NCBI GenBank assembly: GCA_963281255.1
Contig: OY725502.1
Coordinates: 1,488,001 to 1,552,000 of the forward strand
Reading direction: 5' to 3'
Length of the DNA: 64,000 nucleotides
Source of the DNA: Aphrocallistes beatrix
Lineage: Eukaryota > Porifera > Hexactinellida > Sceptrulophora > Aphrocallistidae
Positions 43,200-51,604 of the stretch are shown here, piece by piece; positions within the stretch are counted from its first letter, which is position 1; each line of letters opens with the position of its first letter. Both the position numbers and the translations under genes were made by a program. The notes beneath the pieces are model-generated. The model saw only the letters and a program-made list of their open reading frames with translations. It searched no databases and had not been told where the DNA came from.

Positions 43200-43982
43200 T
43201 CATGTTTTGGTTACTTCAACACTCCCATCTGGATTGCCGATATAAACGGAGTTGACCATCCCTACGAACAACCCGTGTTCTAGCACGCCAGGAAGATGCA
43301 GGATCCATTCGGCCGCCGCGGTCAGATCCACCTCACTAGGAAATTCCCAGTCAAGGATAAAGTTGCCATTATCTGTGACTAAGGGGCCAGCTTTCCGCTC
43401 AGCCATTCTCAATTTCGCTTTTCCTGAATATTTACCCTCGATCGAATTTTGTACAGGTTTGTAAGCTAGTGGAACAACCTCAATAGGTAGACCTTGTGTC
43501 CATTTCAACCCCAATTTTTCAGAACGCTTGCTAACATCTGCCATTACGACAAAGCTCTTCGCAAAATGAGCGACTATTTTCTCCTGTGTCAGACAGCCAC
43601 CACCTCCCTTGATGCAGGTAAACTTAGGATCAATCTCGTCAGCGCCATCGAATGCGATATCTATCACGGGACACTGCTCTAATGTAGTTAGGAATAAGTT
43701 GTTCGATATTATCAGTTGCTGGGCTTGGAAGGAAGTTGGGATACACTTAATCTTCAGATTCTCTTCCCTCACACGTTTGGCTAACTGTTGAACTCCAAAA
43801 ACTATCGTAGAGCCACTTCCAACCCCGATCACCTGTCCATCCTTTACATTATCGTTAATAGCACGTGTAGCGGCAGCTTCTTTGCCAGATTGCATGTTGG
43901 CCATTGTTCTCAATGAAAAGAAATTGATATGATTTGGATTGATAAAGTAATAAATTGAAAAGTTTCTGCCTAATTTATGCAT
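43200..43982 (-). CDS. RPIA: Ribose-5-phosphate isomerase A
   Basis: This enzyme of the non-oxidative pentose phosphate pathway interconverts ribose-5-phosphate and ribulose-5-phosphate. The 260-residue frame contains GVGSGSTIVFG (phosphate-binding loop, 53-63), AFDGADEID with active-site acidic residues (111-118) and KGGGGCLTQEKIVA with the catalytic Glu (125-138). The C-terminal region, GVLEHGLFVGMVNSVYIGN, is also typical. Eukaryotic cytosolic enzymes usually begin close to the ASGKE/SGKEAAA motif; here that is preceded by about 30 residues. An internal ATG at residue 27 (MANMQSGKEAAA) is therefore a credible start. The upstream stretch (RNFSIYYFINPNHINFF) does not resemble a known domain. 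Confidence 0.95.
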   Translation of the reverse strand: MHKLGRNFSIYYFINPNHINFFSLRTMANMQSGKEAAATRAINDNVKDGQVIGVGSGSTIVFGVQQLAKRVREENLKIKCIPTSFQAQQLIISNNLFLTTLEQCPVIDIAFDGADEIDPKFTCIKGGGGCLTQEKIVAHFAKSFVVMADVSKRSEKLGLKWTQGLPIEVVPLAYKPVQNSIEGKYSGKAKLRMAERKAGPLVTDNGNFILDWEFPSEVDLTAAAEWILHLPGVLEHGLFVGMVNSVYIGNPDGSVEVTKT

Positions 43983-44821
43983 ACGAGATTCTTCTGATAC
44001 GATCTAGTTTGATAAAGGCAGTGTCAATTACTTTAGTAATTACCCCTAAGAGACCTAATAATTTGGTTTGATAATTATGCTGAGACTTCATCTGTTATTT
44101 CATTTTTCTTACAAACTTGAAGGATATAAAATATTTTTGCATTACAATTGCCTGTAGTATTTCTCAATTTGTATACTATAGATAGTATCGTGGATCACAT
44201 ATTAATATTTATGTATTGTGAAAAAAATTCTGATAAAAACAATATCGAATGTCAGGTATATTTAAAATGGTTTTATTTTATAAGTAGTTATTCTCATCGA
44301 TGATTACCACCGCCTACTCCCATTTCAATCATCATCTTATTCAAGTTTATTTATTTACGTATCTTAATCTATTGTTGTTACTATTATTGAATTTTATTTT
44401 AATTTAAGCATGATCATCGCGATTAATTAGATTGATTAAATATCCTATGAAATCCTCATTAAAACGATAGGATTTTCATTTGTCCGAATTGATAGAATAA
44501 CCGCTAAGTTGTAGAGTTATGAAATTGGCATGTAGTAGGTGGCAAATGATGAGTCTACAATTAAATTACTAATATCTAAGCGAATTTTCACGCCTCTGCA
44601 AAACGTGGACTGGACAAAATAATGGGAAAATAACAACTGGACAAAATAATGGGCACTGGGAAAATCCTGAACGTTCCGACTATCCAGGAAAAAAACTGGA
44701 CGTATGGTCACCCTAAAATAAATAGAATTGACAAAATACTTCAATTGAAAGATAGACACAAGTTAATGATTATACAACTATATTCAACTGACATTTATCT
44801 TAGCACACATGAATGGAAATC
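43983..44821. other. Intergenic stretch with a short imperfect repeat
   Basis: The phrase actggacaaaataatgggaa occurs twice at 44600-44650. No gene was recognised; a minus-strand frame at 44517-44759 overlaps this repeat and looks fortuitous. Confidence 0.45.
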
Positions 44822-46045
44822 CTAAATGTTGAAATGATTTCTCAGATAAGCATTGTTATTCCTTGTTATCAGCTTTTGGACAAGAGTATAATCATATTTA
44901 TTTTCAATCTTTCCAAGTTTACTCCGGATAGTAGAGAAGAGGATCCGAATCGATACCAATATGTAAGGAACGACTTGTAAACTGGTTCCAAGTGTAATGG
45001 CAATTATGATTATCTCAGTGATCCCATGGTCATATACATCAGCACTGGGAAATTGATGAAAATTGACTTCAGTACCATATAGTGTAAAACTCAACCACGT
45101 ATGAGGAAGATAGACGATCATCATGATGCTCGAATGAATATTTATCGCAGAATATCCCAGTGTTTGTAGAAATAAAGCAATTAAGAGGATAGCTGATGCA
45201 TATTTGAAGTTCCAATATGCTCTTTTGAAATAGTTCACGACATATCGAGGCTGAGATTCTAAGTACTGTGCATCGAACAGTCGCTTGGAAAGTAATCGTT
45301 TCAGCTTTCTCACAGCAAAGAAGAGTGGAATGAATTGATAGATCAGAGCGAAAGAATAGCAAATTAGAGACAATAAGAACAATTGGCGAAATAGTCCAAT
45401 AAGGACGAGTACAGATGCGAAAGAAAATGATCGCAATATTTTAGAGCTTAAATAAGGCTTAGTTTCAAAGTAATCATACTTGCAACATAAGAATTCTGTT
45501 AAAATTCGCGCGAATGTTAAAATCAAATAAAAAAATGTTGAAATCGACACCATTGCTATACGTTCCAATACTGAATCCATGAAATAGTAAATTTGAAATT
45601 TGAGACCTGCAACAGCTGATTGTGGATCAAGATGAAATCCATGATGACTTGGATGAAGCTGGTGGTGACTTTTTTTTGAACTATGGTTATCTTCACTCGC
45701 ATAGACAATAGCCTGAATTATCATTGAAAAAGAAATGCCACATTCACTCAAGCATATTACAAGAAAAAATATATATTTAATCAACCTTGTATATGAATTT
45801 TCCATCAACTTATTGTAATTGAAGGTTTTGCATATTCGATATTCCTTCATTACTTGGTATGTGAGATAGAAACTCCATAGGAGAGAGAGAAAGAGGATAC
45901 ATATCATATTTAAAAAAATAATTGGCGCACAGATAGTGATAGCATAGCCGTTTGTTATTTCGATCATATGATCGAAAGAAATATGAGATGAATTCATTTG
46001 GGTTAACACAATTATGTAAATGAAAACGAATACGATGTTAGGCAA
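44822..46045 (-). CDS. Multi-pass membrane protein, about seven helices, unrecognised
   Basis: A 407-residue single-exon frame. A short hydrophobic start (PNIVFVFIYIIVLTQ) could be a signal peptide; NSS near residue 18 is a glycosylation site. By eye there follow about seven membrane segments: ~34-66, ~91-117, ~160-186, ~208-247, ~288-310, ~316-334 and ~345-375. A His-rich loop (SKKSHHQLHPSHHGFHLD) lies between segments 2 and 3. The basic C-terminal tail (~375-407) would be inside. This topology fits a seven-helix receptor, but I see no DRY, NPxxY or other diagnostic motif, so it could equally be a transporter or an orphan family. Composition (Ile, Phe, Tyr, Leu) is strongly biased, as usual for membrane proteins in AT-rich DNA. 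Confidence 0.6.
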   Translation of the reverse strand: MPNIVFVFIYIIVLTQMNSSHISFDHMIEITNGYAITICAPIIFLNMICILFLSLLWSFYLTYQVMKEYRICKTFNYNKLMENSYTRLIKYIFFLVICLSECGISFSMIIQAIVYASEDNHSSKKSHHQLHPSHHGFHLDPQSAVAGLKFQIYYFMDSVLERIAMVSISTFFYLILTFARILTEFLCCKYDYFETKPYLSSKILRSFSFASVLVLIGLFRQLFLLSLICYSFALIYQFIPLFFAVRKLKRLLSKRLFDAQYLESQPRYVVNYFKRAYWNFKYASAILLIALFLQTLGYSAINIHSSIMMIVYLPHTWLSFTLYGTEVNFHQFPSADVYDHGITEIIIIAITLGTSLQVVPYILVSIRILFSTIRSKLGKIENKYDYTLVQKLITRNNNAYLRNHFNI

Positions 46046-47091
46046 AAATATACTAGTTAGCTTTTACTGAAATTCTTTTATATAATTTCAGGTCATCGCA
46101 ATGTAATCATTTCTCAATGAAGAAACGAAATGAGAAAAATGATTTCAAACTAGATTCGGTTATCATATTTGGGGAAAAATTTTTGATGAGAGATGTGATA
46201 TTTCCTTGGACATAGGGATAAATCGTTTTATGCTATTGGAATAGTATAGTTCCATCTCACTGAGCTCGGTCGAGGTATATCTTATCAAGTATATATTCTC
46301 TATATTTAGCTCATCTGTATTAGCTATTAGGTAATACGCAATGCATAACACAGTAGAACTGGATGAGACGTCCCGCAAAGGAACGAAAACAATAAGACTA
46401 ACCGATCCTGTATAATGTATTAGATGGGACAAATATTAAAATCTGATATTGGAGACAAGTACGTATTAACCGAGTGTACTATGATCTAAGCAGCTGGTAA
46501 GTAATAACCGAGTTCTACAATTGAAACTACTCAAACATGATTTATTCAATGTGTTCTGGTCCCGCAAACGAATGAAGTTATTTTAAGTTTATGTGATCAA
46601 TTGTAAGAGGCTGAAATATTAGTTTAGAGGACAGGTAGGTATGTAGTAATGTTTAAAGGGTGAACACAGGATTAGTACCACCGCAGTATCTCTTTACCTT
46701 ATTGCTTTTGGGGAATTGGGCGCTCCAACTTGCCAATATATTAATTCCTATCTTACGTTGGGCTAATTAGTCGGAGTAGGTTTTGGTTCCAATTCGTTGT
46801 GAAGAATAAACTCATTACGCACTTGGATTTATCGAAGAAAAGATATTTTGTGGATTGCGAGCATTAGGCCGGAATTTCCGATCGTACGCCTGTTCTACTC
46901 CATTTATTAATGTATAGAAATTACATGTGATAAACATCAAATGCATTCGGATGAAAATGATAATTGTTATGTCTAAAAAAAATTTAGAACAAGGGCTGCC
47001 TAACATTAGAGTTATATAAATCATTAAATATTTCTTGATTGAAAGCGGTTAACATATTGCTTGATTGAACTCATAATGCTTCCTTTTCGGA
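46046..47091. other. Intergenic stretch, nothing recognised
   Basis: About 1 kb of AT-rich DNA between two minus-strand genes. Short open frames here show no domain or composition signal. Confidence 0.5.
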
Positions 47092-47709
47092 TTAAAACGG
47101 GAATAACCTGATGTATATATCATGCACGAAAAGTAATACCATCTCTGAGATCTGGATAAAAATATTTCGAGAGGAGCGTCTGTTTTCGATCTCAGTTTGC
47201 CTGTCAATGCATGCCATGGAGAACATTTTAAACTCTGGATAATCCAACTCTTCATTTCCGGTTACATCAAACTCTTTGAATAGACCCCTTAATGCTTTTC
47301 CATGGAAATTGAATAGAAATGAGAAAGTTTCGAATTCTTTAGCACTGATGCTGCCACTCCCATCTTCATCAAGGATATCAAAGACGGTGCGAGAATGATG
47401 GAAAATAAAAGATTTCTGCTCATTATCTCTTACTGCGATCAGAATACAAATTAGAACATAGAATTCGTCGAAGTCGAGTAATCCTGAGGCATCTGTGTCT
47501 AACATATCAAACACTTTTGATATCTGTTTCTTGGTGAGGTCCGTACAAGATTGCATAAATCCCTTGAACTGGATGTCATCAATCGCATTTTCATGACGTA
47601 GGTCCAATAATATGAATAGTTCATGAACTAAAAACACATCTTTCGCTGAAAGTAAACTGTAATGTTTGTCTAAGTGTAGTTGAGAAAGAAATTTAGAACG
47701 AATTTTCAT
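47092..47709 (-). CDS. EFCAB9: EF-hand protein resembling EFCAB9 (CatSper-associated)
   Basis: A 205-residue single-exon protein with EF-hand loops DTDASGLLDFDE (residues ~69-80), DEDGSGSISAKE and the weaker DVTGNEELDYPE. The start (LHLDKHYSLLSAKDV), FDMLDTDASGLLDFDEFYVL, FHHSRTVFDILDEDG and LFKEFDVTGNEELDYPEFKM run in the order and spacing I recognise from animal EFCAB9. In mammals that protein, with CATSPER-zeta, is the calcium and pH sensor of the sperm CatSper channel. Length is close to the vertebrate protein (~200). The C-terminal tail (ISEMVLLFVHDIYIRLFPF) is hydrophobic and is not explained by the family. Assignment comes from recognised similarity, without a search. Confidence 0.75.
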   Translation of the reverse strand: MKIRSKFLSQLHLDKHYSLLSAKDVFLVHELFILLDLRHENAIDDIQFKGFMQSCTDLTKKQISKVFDMLDTDASGLLDFDEFYVLICILIAVRDNEQKSFIFHHSRTVFDILDEDGSGSISAKEFETFSFLFNFHGKALRGLFKEFDVTGNEELDYPEFKMFSMACIDRQTEIENRRSSRNIFIQISEMVLLFVHDIYIRLFPF

Positions 47710-48251
47710 TTTAAATAGGAAATTATCAACAATATTTCGAAATGAAATTAATTATCAATATTGTATTTTAAAGTTTCATAGTAAGTAACTTTATAAAGAA
47801 TTGCATCAGTTTTAATAAATGACTCAAGGTTCAAGATTCTAAAATAGTCTAAATGAACTATTACCTTCTCCGCCAACCGTTTAATGCGGCGTAATTTTCG
47901 CTTACGAATTTGTTTGGTAATTCTATCGAATACGTAGTCATTTTTTAGTGCAGCTCCTAGTATAGGAGATGCCTTATGCCATGATCGGCGTGCGACGTCC
48001 GTCCATACGTACGTACCTACGTCTGTCCGTCTGCTCGCTCCTATGCAAAAAAAAGCGAATAAACCTACTTCCAAAAAGGATTCAATAGTGATATTAATTA
48101 ATTAATTAATTTAGATAGTCTAGTATTACCACAAGATTAGGCGAAATAATTTATATAGCACGCATAGTTGCACACGTAGTTTCACAATTATGATTAAATG
48201 AGATGATTGTAAAATTATTTCATTTGACCATTGTTTTAAATATTTTTAATG
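47710..48251. other. Intergenic stretch with a GTACGTAC-rich segment
   Basis: At 47995-48035 the words gtccgtccatacgtacgtac and ctacgtctgtccgtctg form a short degenerate repeat. A minus-strand frame (47748-48074) runs through it and is probably not a gene. A taattaattaattaat run lies at ~48094. Confidence 0.45.
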
Positions 48252-48950
48252 ATGATTTTCTTACATATCTCAAAACTACTTTTTTTAGTCGGATTGCTGT
48301 AAGAAGTTAAAGCAGAGAACTTTGAGTTCTCATTTTACCCAATTAAAGAAAAGTTCTTGAAGAGTGAGCATGTCGTATTTAGATTTAGTCTTCGCAACAA
48401 TTTCAATCAGGATCTTGCATATTTACCTTGGGGAACACCATTTGAAATAGGACAAGCCGATGTATTAACACTCAAGCGAAATGACTCCTCCGTTAACTTT
48501 AACTGTCCAGTGTTTAAGCTGACTACCTCCTACCCGTCAGGATTATGTGTATCTAGCATCAAGTACTGGCATGAGCGTACTCTACAATGTATCGAACTGT
48601 TATAATGTAGACAGAGTTGGGAAATACTCTGCCAATGCACAAATCTACCTGACATTGACCACTGATGTAATCAATTTCCCTCCTTGTACCTACTGCTCTT
48701 CAGACCTGCCTGTGTTTAATATTTCCTTCTGCGTATTGGAGAGTGTAGAAGAGAGCTGTGAGCTGCCAGTAGAGAGAGCTGGTCGTCTGGTATTCAACTC
48801 TGTTTTTGGGTGCAATTCCTCCTTAGTCAAATCTGGGAATTTGATACTGTACGTGGGATTGGGATCATTCTTTCTCTCTTGTTCTGAGGTGAGATTTGGA
48901 ATGCAGGGGAACTTTTTTCCACCATTTTTTCCCGATAAACATGAGCTTAA
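48252..48950 (+). pseudogene. Broken paralogue of the secreted protein at 62781-63446
   Basis: Translation from ATG 48252 gives MIFLHISKLLFLVGLL, a signal-peptide-like start, then an in-frame TAA, then ENFEFSFYPIKEKFL, closely matching IEFSFYPIKDAFL of the intact gene. The frame continues to about 48535, where it shifts: the expected QDYVYLAS is only read in the next frame, followed by STGMSVLYNVSNCYNVD. The match runs on to ISFCVLESVEESCELP and LILYVGLGSFFLS. One stop and one frameshift relative to the intact copy make this a pseudogene, unless unseen splicing removes them. Confidence 0.85.
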
Positions 48951-49366
48951 TAATTTTTTTACATTTTCATGTATTTGAACTGTTACTTGAGTACATTGCT
49001 AGTATCTAATTTTTATCTCTATTGTCGTGTATTTAGGGCCTCCTCAAAACAATCTAAACATACATTAGATCTTATCTTTTAAAAGTTCATCTAGAGATAA
49101 TTACCCAGGGTGTAGATTCCAAATATCAATTTTTGATAGTGAATGGGACATATTCTGTCAGGAATGCTATTTTGGGTATTAAATTATGCAATGGAGAGGG
49201 CACCCAAAGGGGATACGGTGTCCTTAAAACTGGGTTAAGCTTTGAATATATGTTTGTAGGTTTATTGATGGTTTCATTTATTCAAGTCTAAACATTGTAA
49301 ATCTAGCTTAAATTGCTTGGGTAAAACGCGCAATTTTGCCATTAGATCGTGTTTTATTGAATAATT
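48951..49366. other. Intergenic stretch, nothing recognised
   Basis: DNA between the pseudogene and the first repeat array. No structure noted. Confidence 0.4.
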
Positions 49367-49756
49367 CGCTTGCTGTGCTGCGGGGCTGGCGGACACTTTG
49401 TGTCCGCCGGAGGCGCCTATGCTCACATTGATTAATCATATGGAGATAACATCTCTAAATACGTCTGTCTTAAATTTATAATCGATATCGCTCGAAAGAT
49501 AAAATTTGTCTCTTTTTTTTGATGTGTAATGATGACGTCACACATTCTATAAAGTTTCAGCCTTCAATCACCTAAAATTGCTGAGTTATGATCGAAAAAC
49601 TGAAATTTCTGATTATAAAAAAGGTGACAATGACGTTATAATTCCATGATGAGTCGACATTTTCGTCTGAGGTCAGAATTTAGTGGAGCCATAGCCAAAA
49701 GACTCCAAAAATCAATCAATTCGTTACATATATCCTTACTATTAAAACTCGATTAA

Positions 49757-49758
<2 letters not shown>
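49367..49758 (-). repeat. Dispersed GC-hairpin element (copy C, minus orientation)
   Basis: Reads inward from the GC-rich hairpin block (49373-49425: tgctgcggggctggcggac) through the conserved body to ttcgttacatatatccttac and the terminal repeat at 49734-49758. That terminal repeat is shared with copy D, so C and D are joined head to head. The left terminal repeat is absent. Confidence 0.88.
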
Positions 49759-49806
<48 letters not shown>

Positions 49807-50322
49807 ACGAATTGATTGAAGAAACTGCCAGGAGCAGAAAGCTGATTTTTGGCATGTGGGAGTCTTTTGGCTATGGCTCCAGTAAGTTCTGAGCTCAGAG
49901 CAAAATGTTGACTCATCATGGAATTATGATGTCATTGTCACATTTTTAAAAGTAAAGCAACACGCCATTATAGGAAATAGAAGGCTGAAATTTTAATAGA
50001 ATATGTATACTAACATATCTCACATATGATGCAACTATCATCAAAAAATGATGACACATCAGTTTGTTATGACGTCATCATTATGCATCAAAAATGTTAA
50101 AATTGACAAATTTGGTGATTTTCGAGTGATATCGATTATAACAGTAGGACAGACATATTTAGAGATGCCATCTCCCTTATAATGAACCAATGTGACCCCA
50201 GGCGACCGAAGGGAGCCTCTGGCGGACACAAAGTGTCCGCCAGCCGCGCAGCGCAAGCAAGCGAAGCGCGCTTGTATATATATATGTATAGATTAATCGA
50301 GTTTTAATTGTAAGGATTATTG
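49734..50322 (+). repeat. Dispersed GC-hairpin element (copy D, complete)
   Basis: The best complete copy. It runs from the left terminal repeat TCCTTACTATTAAAACTCG, through a (TA)n tract (49765-49803), taacgaattgattgaagaa, the body with tgttatgacgtcatcatta, and the GC block (50195-50275) with hairpin GGCGGACAC-AAA-GTGTCCGCC. A second TA tract and the right terminal repeat cgagttttaattgtaagga follow. The termini are inverted copies of each other and TA lies outside, as in Tc1/mariner-type MITEs. No protein is encoded. Confidence 0.92.
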
Positions 50323-50359
50323 TATAATAATAGTATAATGATTATATAATGTATTGTAT

Positions 50360-50800
50360 AATAATTACAAGCGTGCTTCGCTTGCTTGTGCTGCGCGGCT
50401 ATAATTAATCAATGTGACCCCAGGCGCCCTCTGGGCGCCTGGGGTCACATTGATTAATTATAAGGGAGATAACATCTCTAAATACGTCTGTCCTACTGTT
50501 ATAGTCGATATCGCACGAAAAATCACCAAATTTTAAATTTTTAAAAAATTTGATGCGTAATGATGACGTCATAACAGAATGACGAGTCATTATTTTTTGA
50601 TGATGGCTGTATCATATTTGTGATATATTAATATACACATTCTATCAAAATTTCAGCCTTCTATCACTCAAAATGGCTGAGTTATGGTCGAAAAACTGAA
50701 ATTTCTAATTATAAAAAAGGTGACAATGACGTCATAATTCCGTGATGGGTCGACATTTTCGTCTGAGCTCAGAACTTAGTGGAGCCATAGCCAAAAAAGT
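50360..50800 (-). repeat. Dispersed element (copy E, minus, rearranged)
   Basis: The outer GC end (50366-50400) is followed by a plus-oriented fragment and then the minus-oriented body. The GGCGGACAC hairpin is missing, and the junction created a perfect 30-bp palindrome (50400-50462). The body continues to agccatagccaaaaaagtcc at ~50795, where it breaks off. Confidence 0.85.
50400..50462. repeat. Perfect 30-bp hairpin with a 3-base loop
   Basis: Arms 50400-50429 and 50433-50462 are exact reverse complements (tataattaatcaatgtgacc... against ...ggtcacattgattaattata), with loop TCT. It formed at the rearranged junction of copy E. Confidence 0.95.
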
Positions 50801-50894
50801 CCCACATGGTAATAATCAGCTTTTAATCATTTTGGGCGGGGAAGCCATAGAAATGTGGGGTCCAATCTATAAATAGAATGGACCTCAGGTCATT

Positions 50895-51437
50895 GATTTT
50901 ACCTATGGCTCCACTAAGTTCTGACCTCAGGCGAAAATGTGACTCATCATGGAATTATGATTTCATTGTCACCTTTTTTTTAAAAAATAGAAATTTCAGT
51001 TTTTCGACGATAACTCAGTTATTTTAAGTGATAGAAGGCTAAAATTTTAATAGAATGTGTATATTAATATATCTCACATATAATATAAACTATCATCAAA
51101 ATGATGACTCATCACTCTGTTATGACATCATCATTATGCATCAAAAATAAAAAAATTGACAAATTTTGTGATTTTTCGAGTGATATTGTCAGGTAACCAT
51201 GGTTCCCGCATAGCATCACTCAGATATATACCTAGGATTATTATGTCTATCTAGTCTAGCGATTATCTCAAACTAGAACTTCATTAAACTCAAGCTTACT
51301 TGTCTTTAGTATCAGGCAGTTTCATCACAATATCGATTGTGACAGTAAGAGATACTTATTTAGACATGTTATCTAACTCCGGCGGACAGAGAGTGTCCGC
51401 CAGCCGCGCAGTGTATCCAAGCGAAGCGCGTTTGTAG
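50895..51437 (+). repeat. Dispersed element (copy F), split by a ~130-base insertion
   Basis: The plus-strand body runs from tatggctccactaagttctg (50903) to gtgatattg (51190). It resumes at caatatcgattgtgacagta (51333) and ends in the GC block (51370-51437). The intervening ~140 bases (tcaggtaaccatggttcccg to tcaggcagtttcatca) are absent from other copies and so were inserted. Confidence 0.8.
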
Positions 51438-51604
51438 AATTAATATAACGTAATGTCCTATTTAATAATAATTGAGAAATCCTAAGTAACAAAAGATAAA
51501 ATGGGAAAAATTAAGTACATAATAATATACGCTATATGCGCTAATAATAAATTATAATAATAATAATTCATAAAAAATCTTCGAAGATAATTCCTCGAAT
51601 GGAA

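Noticed and set aside
47748-48074. 108-residue minus-strand frame
   Set aside because: It overlaps a gtacgtac/gtccgtc degenerate repeat, shows no domain, and reads as chance.
50195-50275. tRNA-derived SINE interpretation of the GC block
   Set aside because: The hairpins do not fold as a cloverleaf, and no A-box or B-box promoter text was seen.
49734-50322. Helitron interpretation of the dispersed repeat
   Set aside because: A GC hairpin near one end suggested a Helitron, but there is no CTRR terminus, and the element has inverted terminal repeats at both ends.
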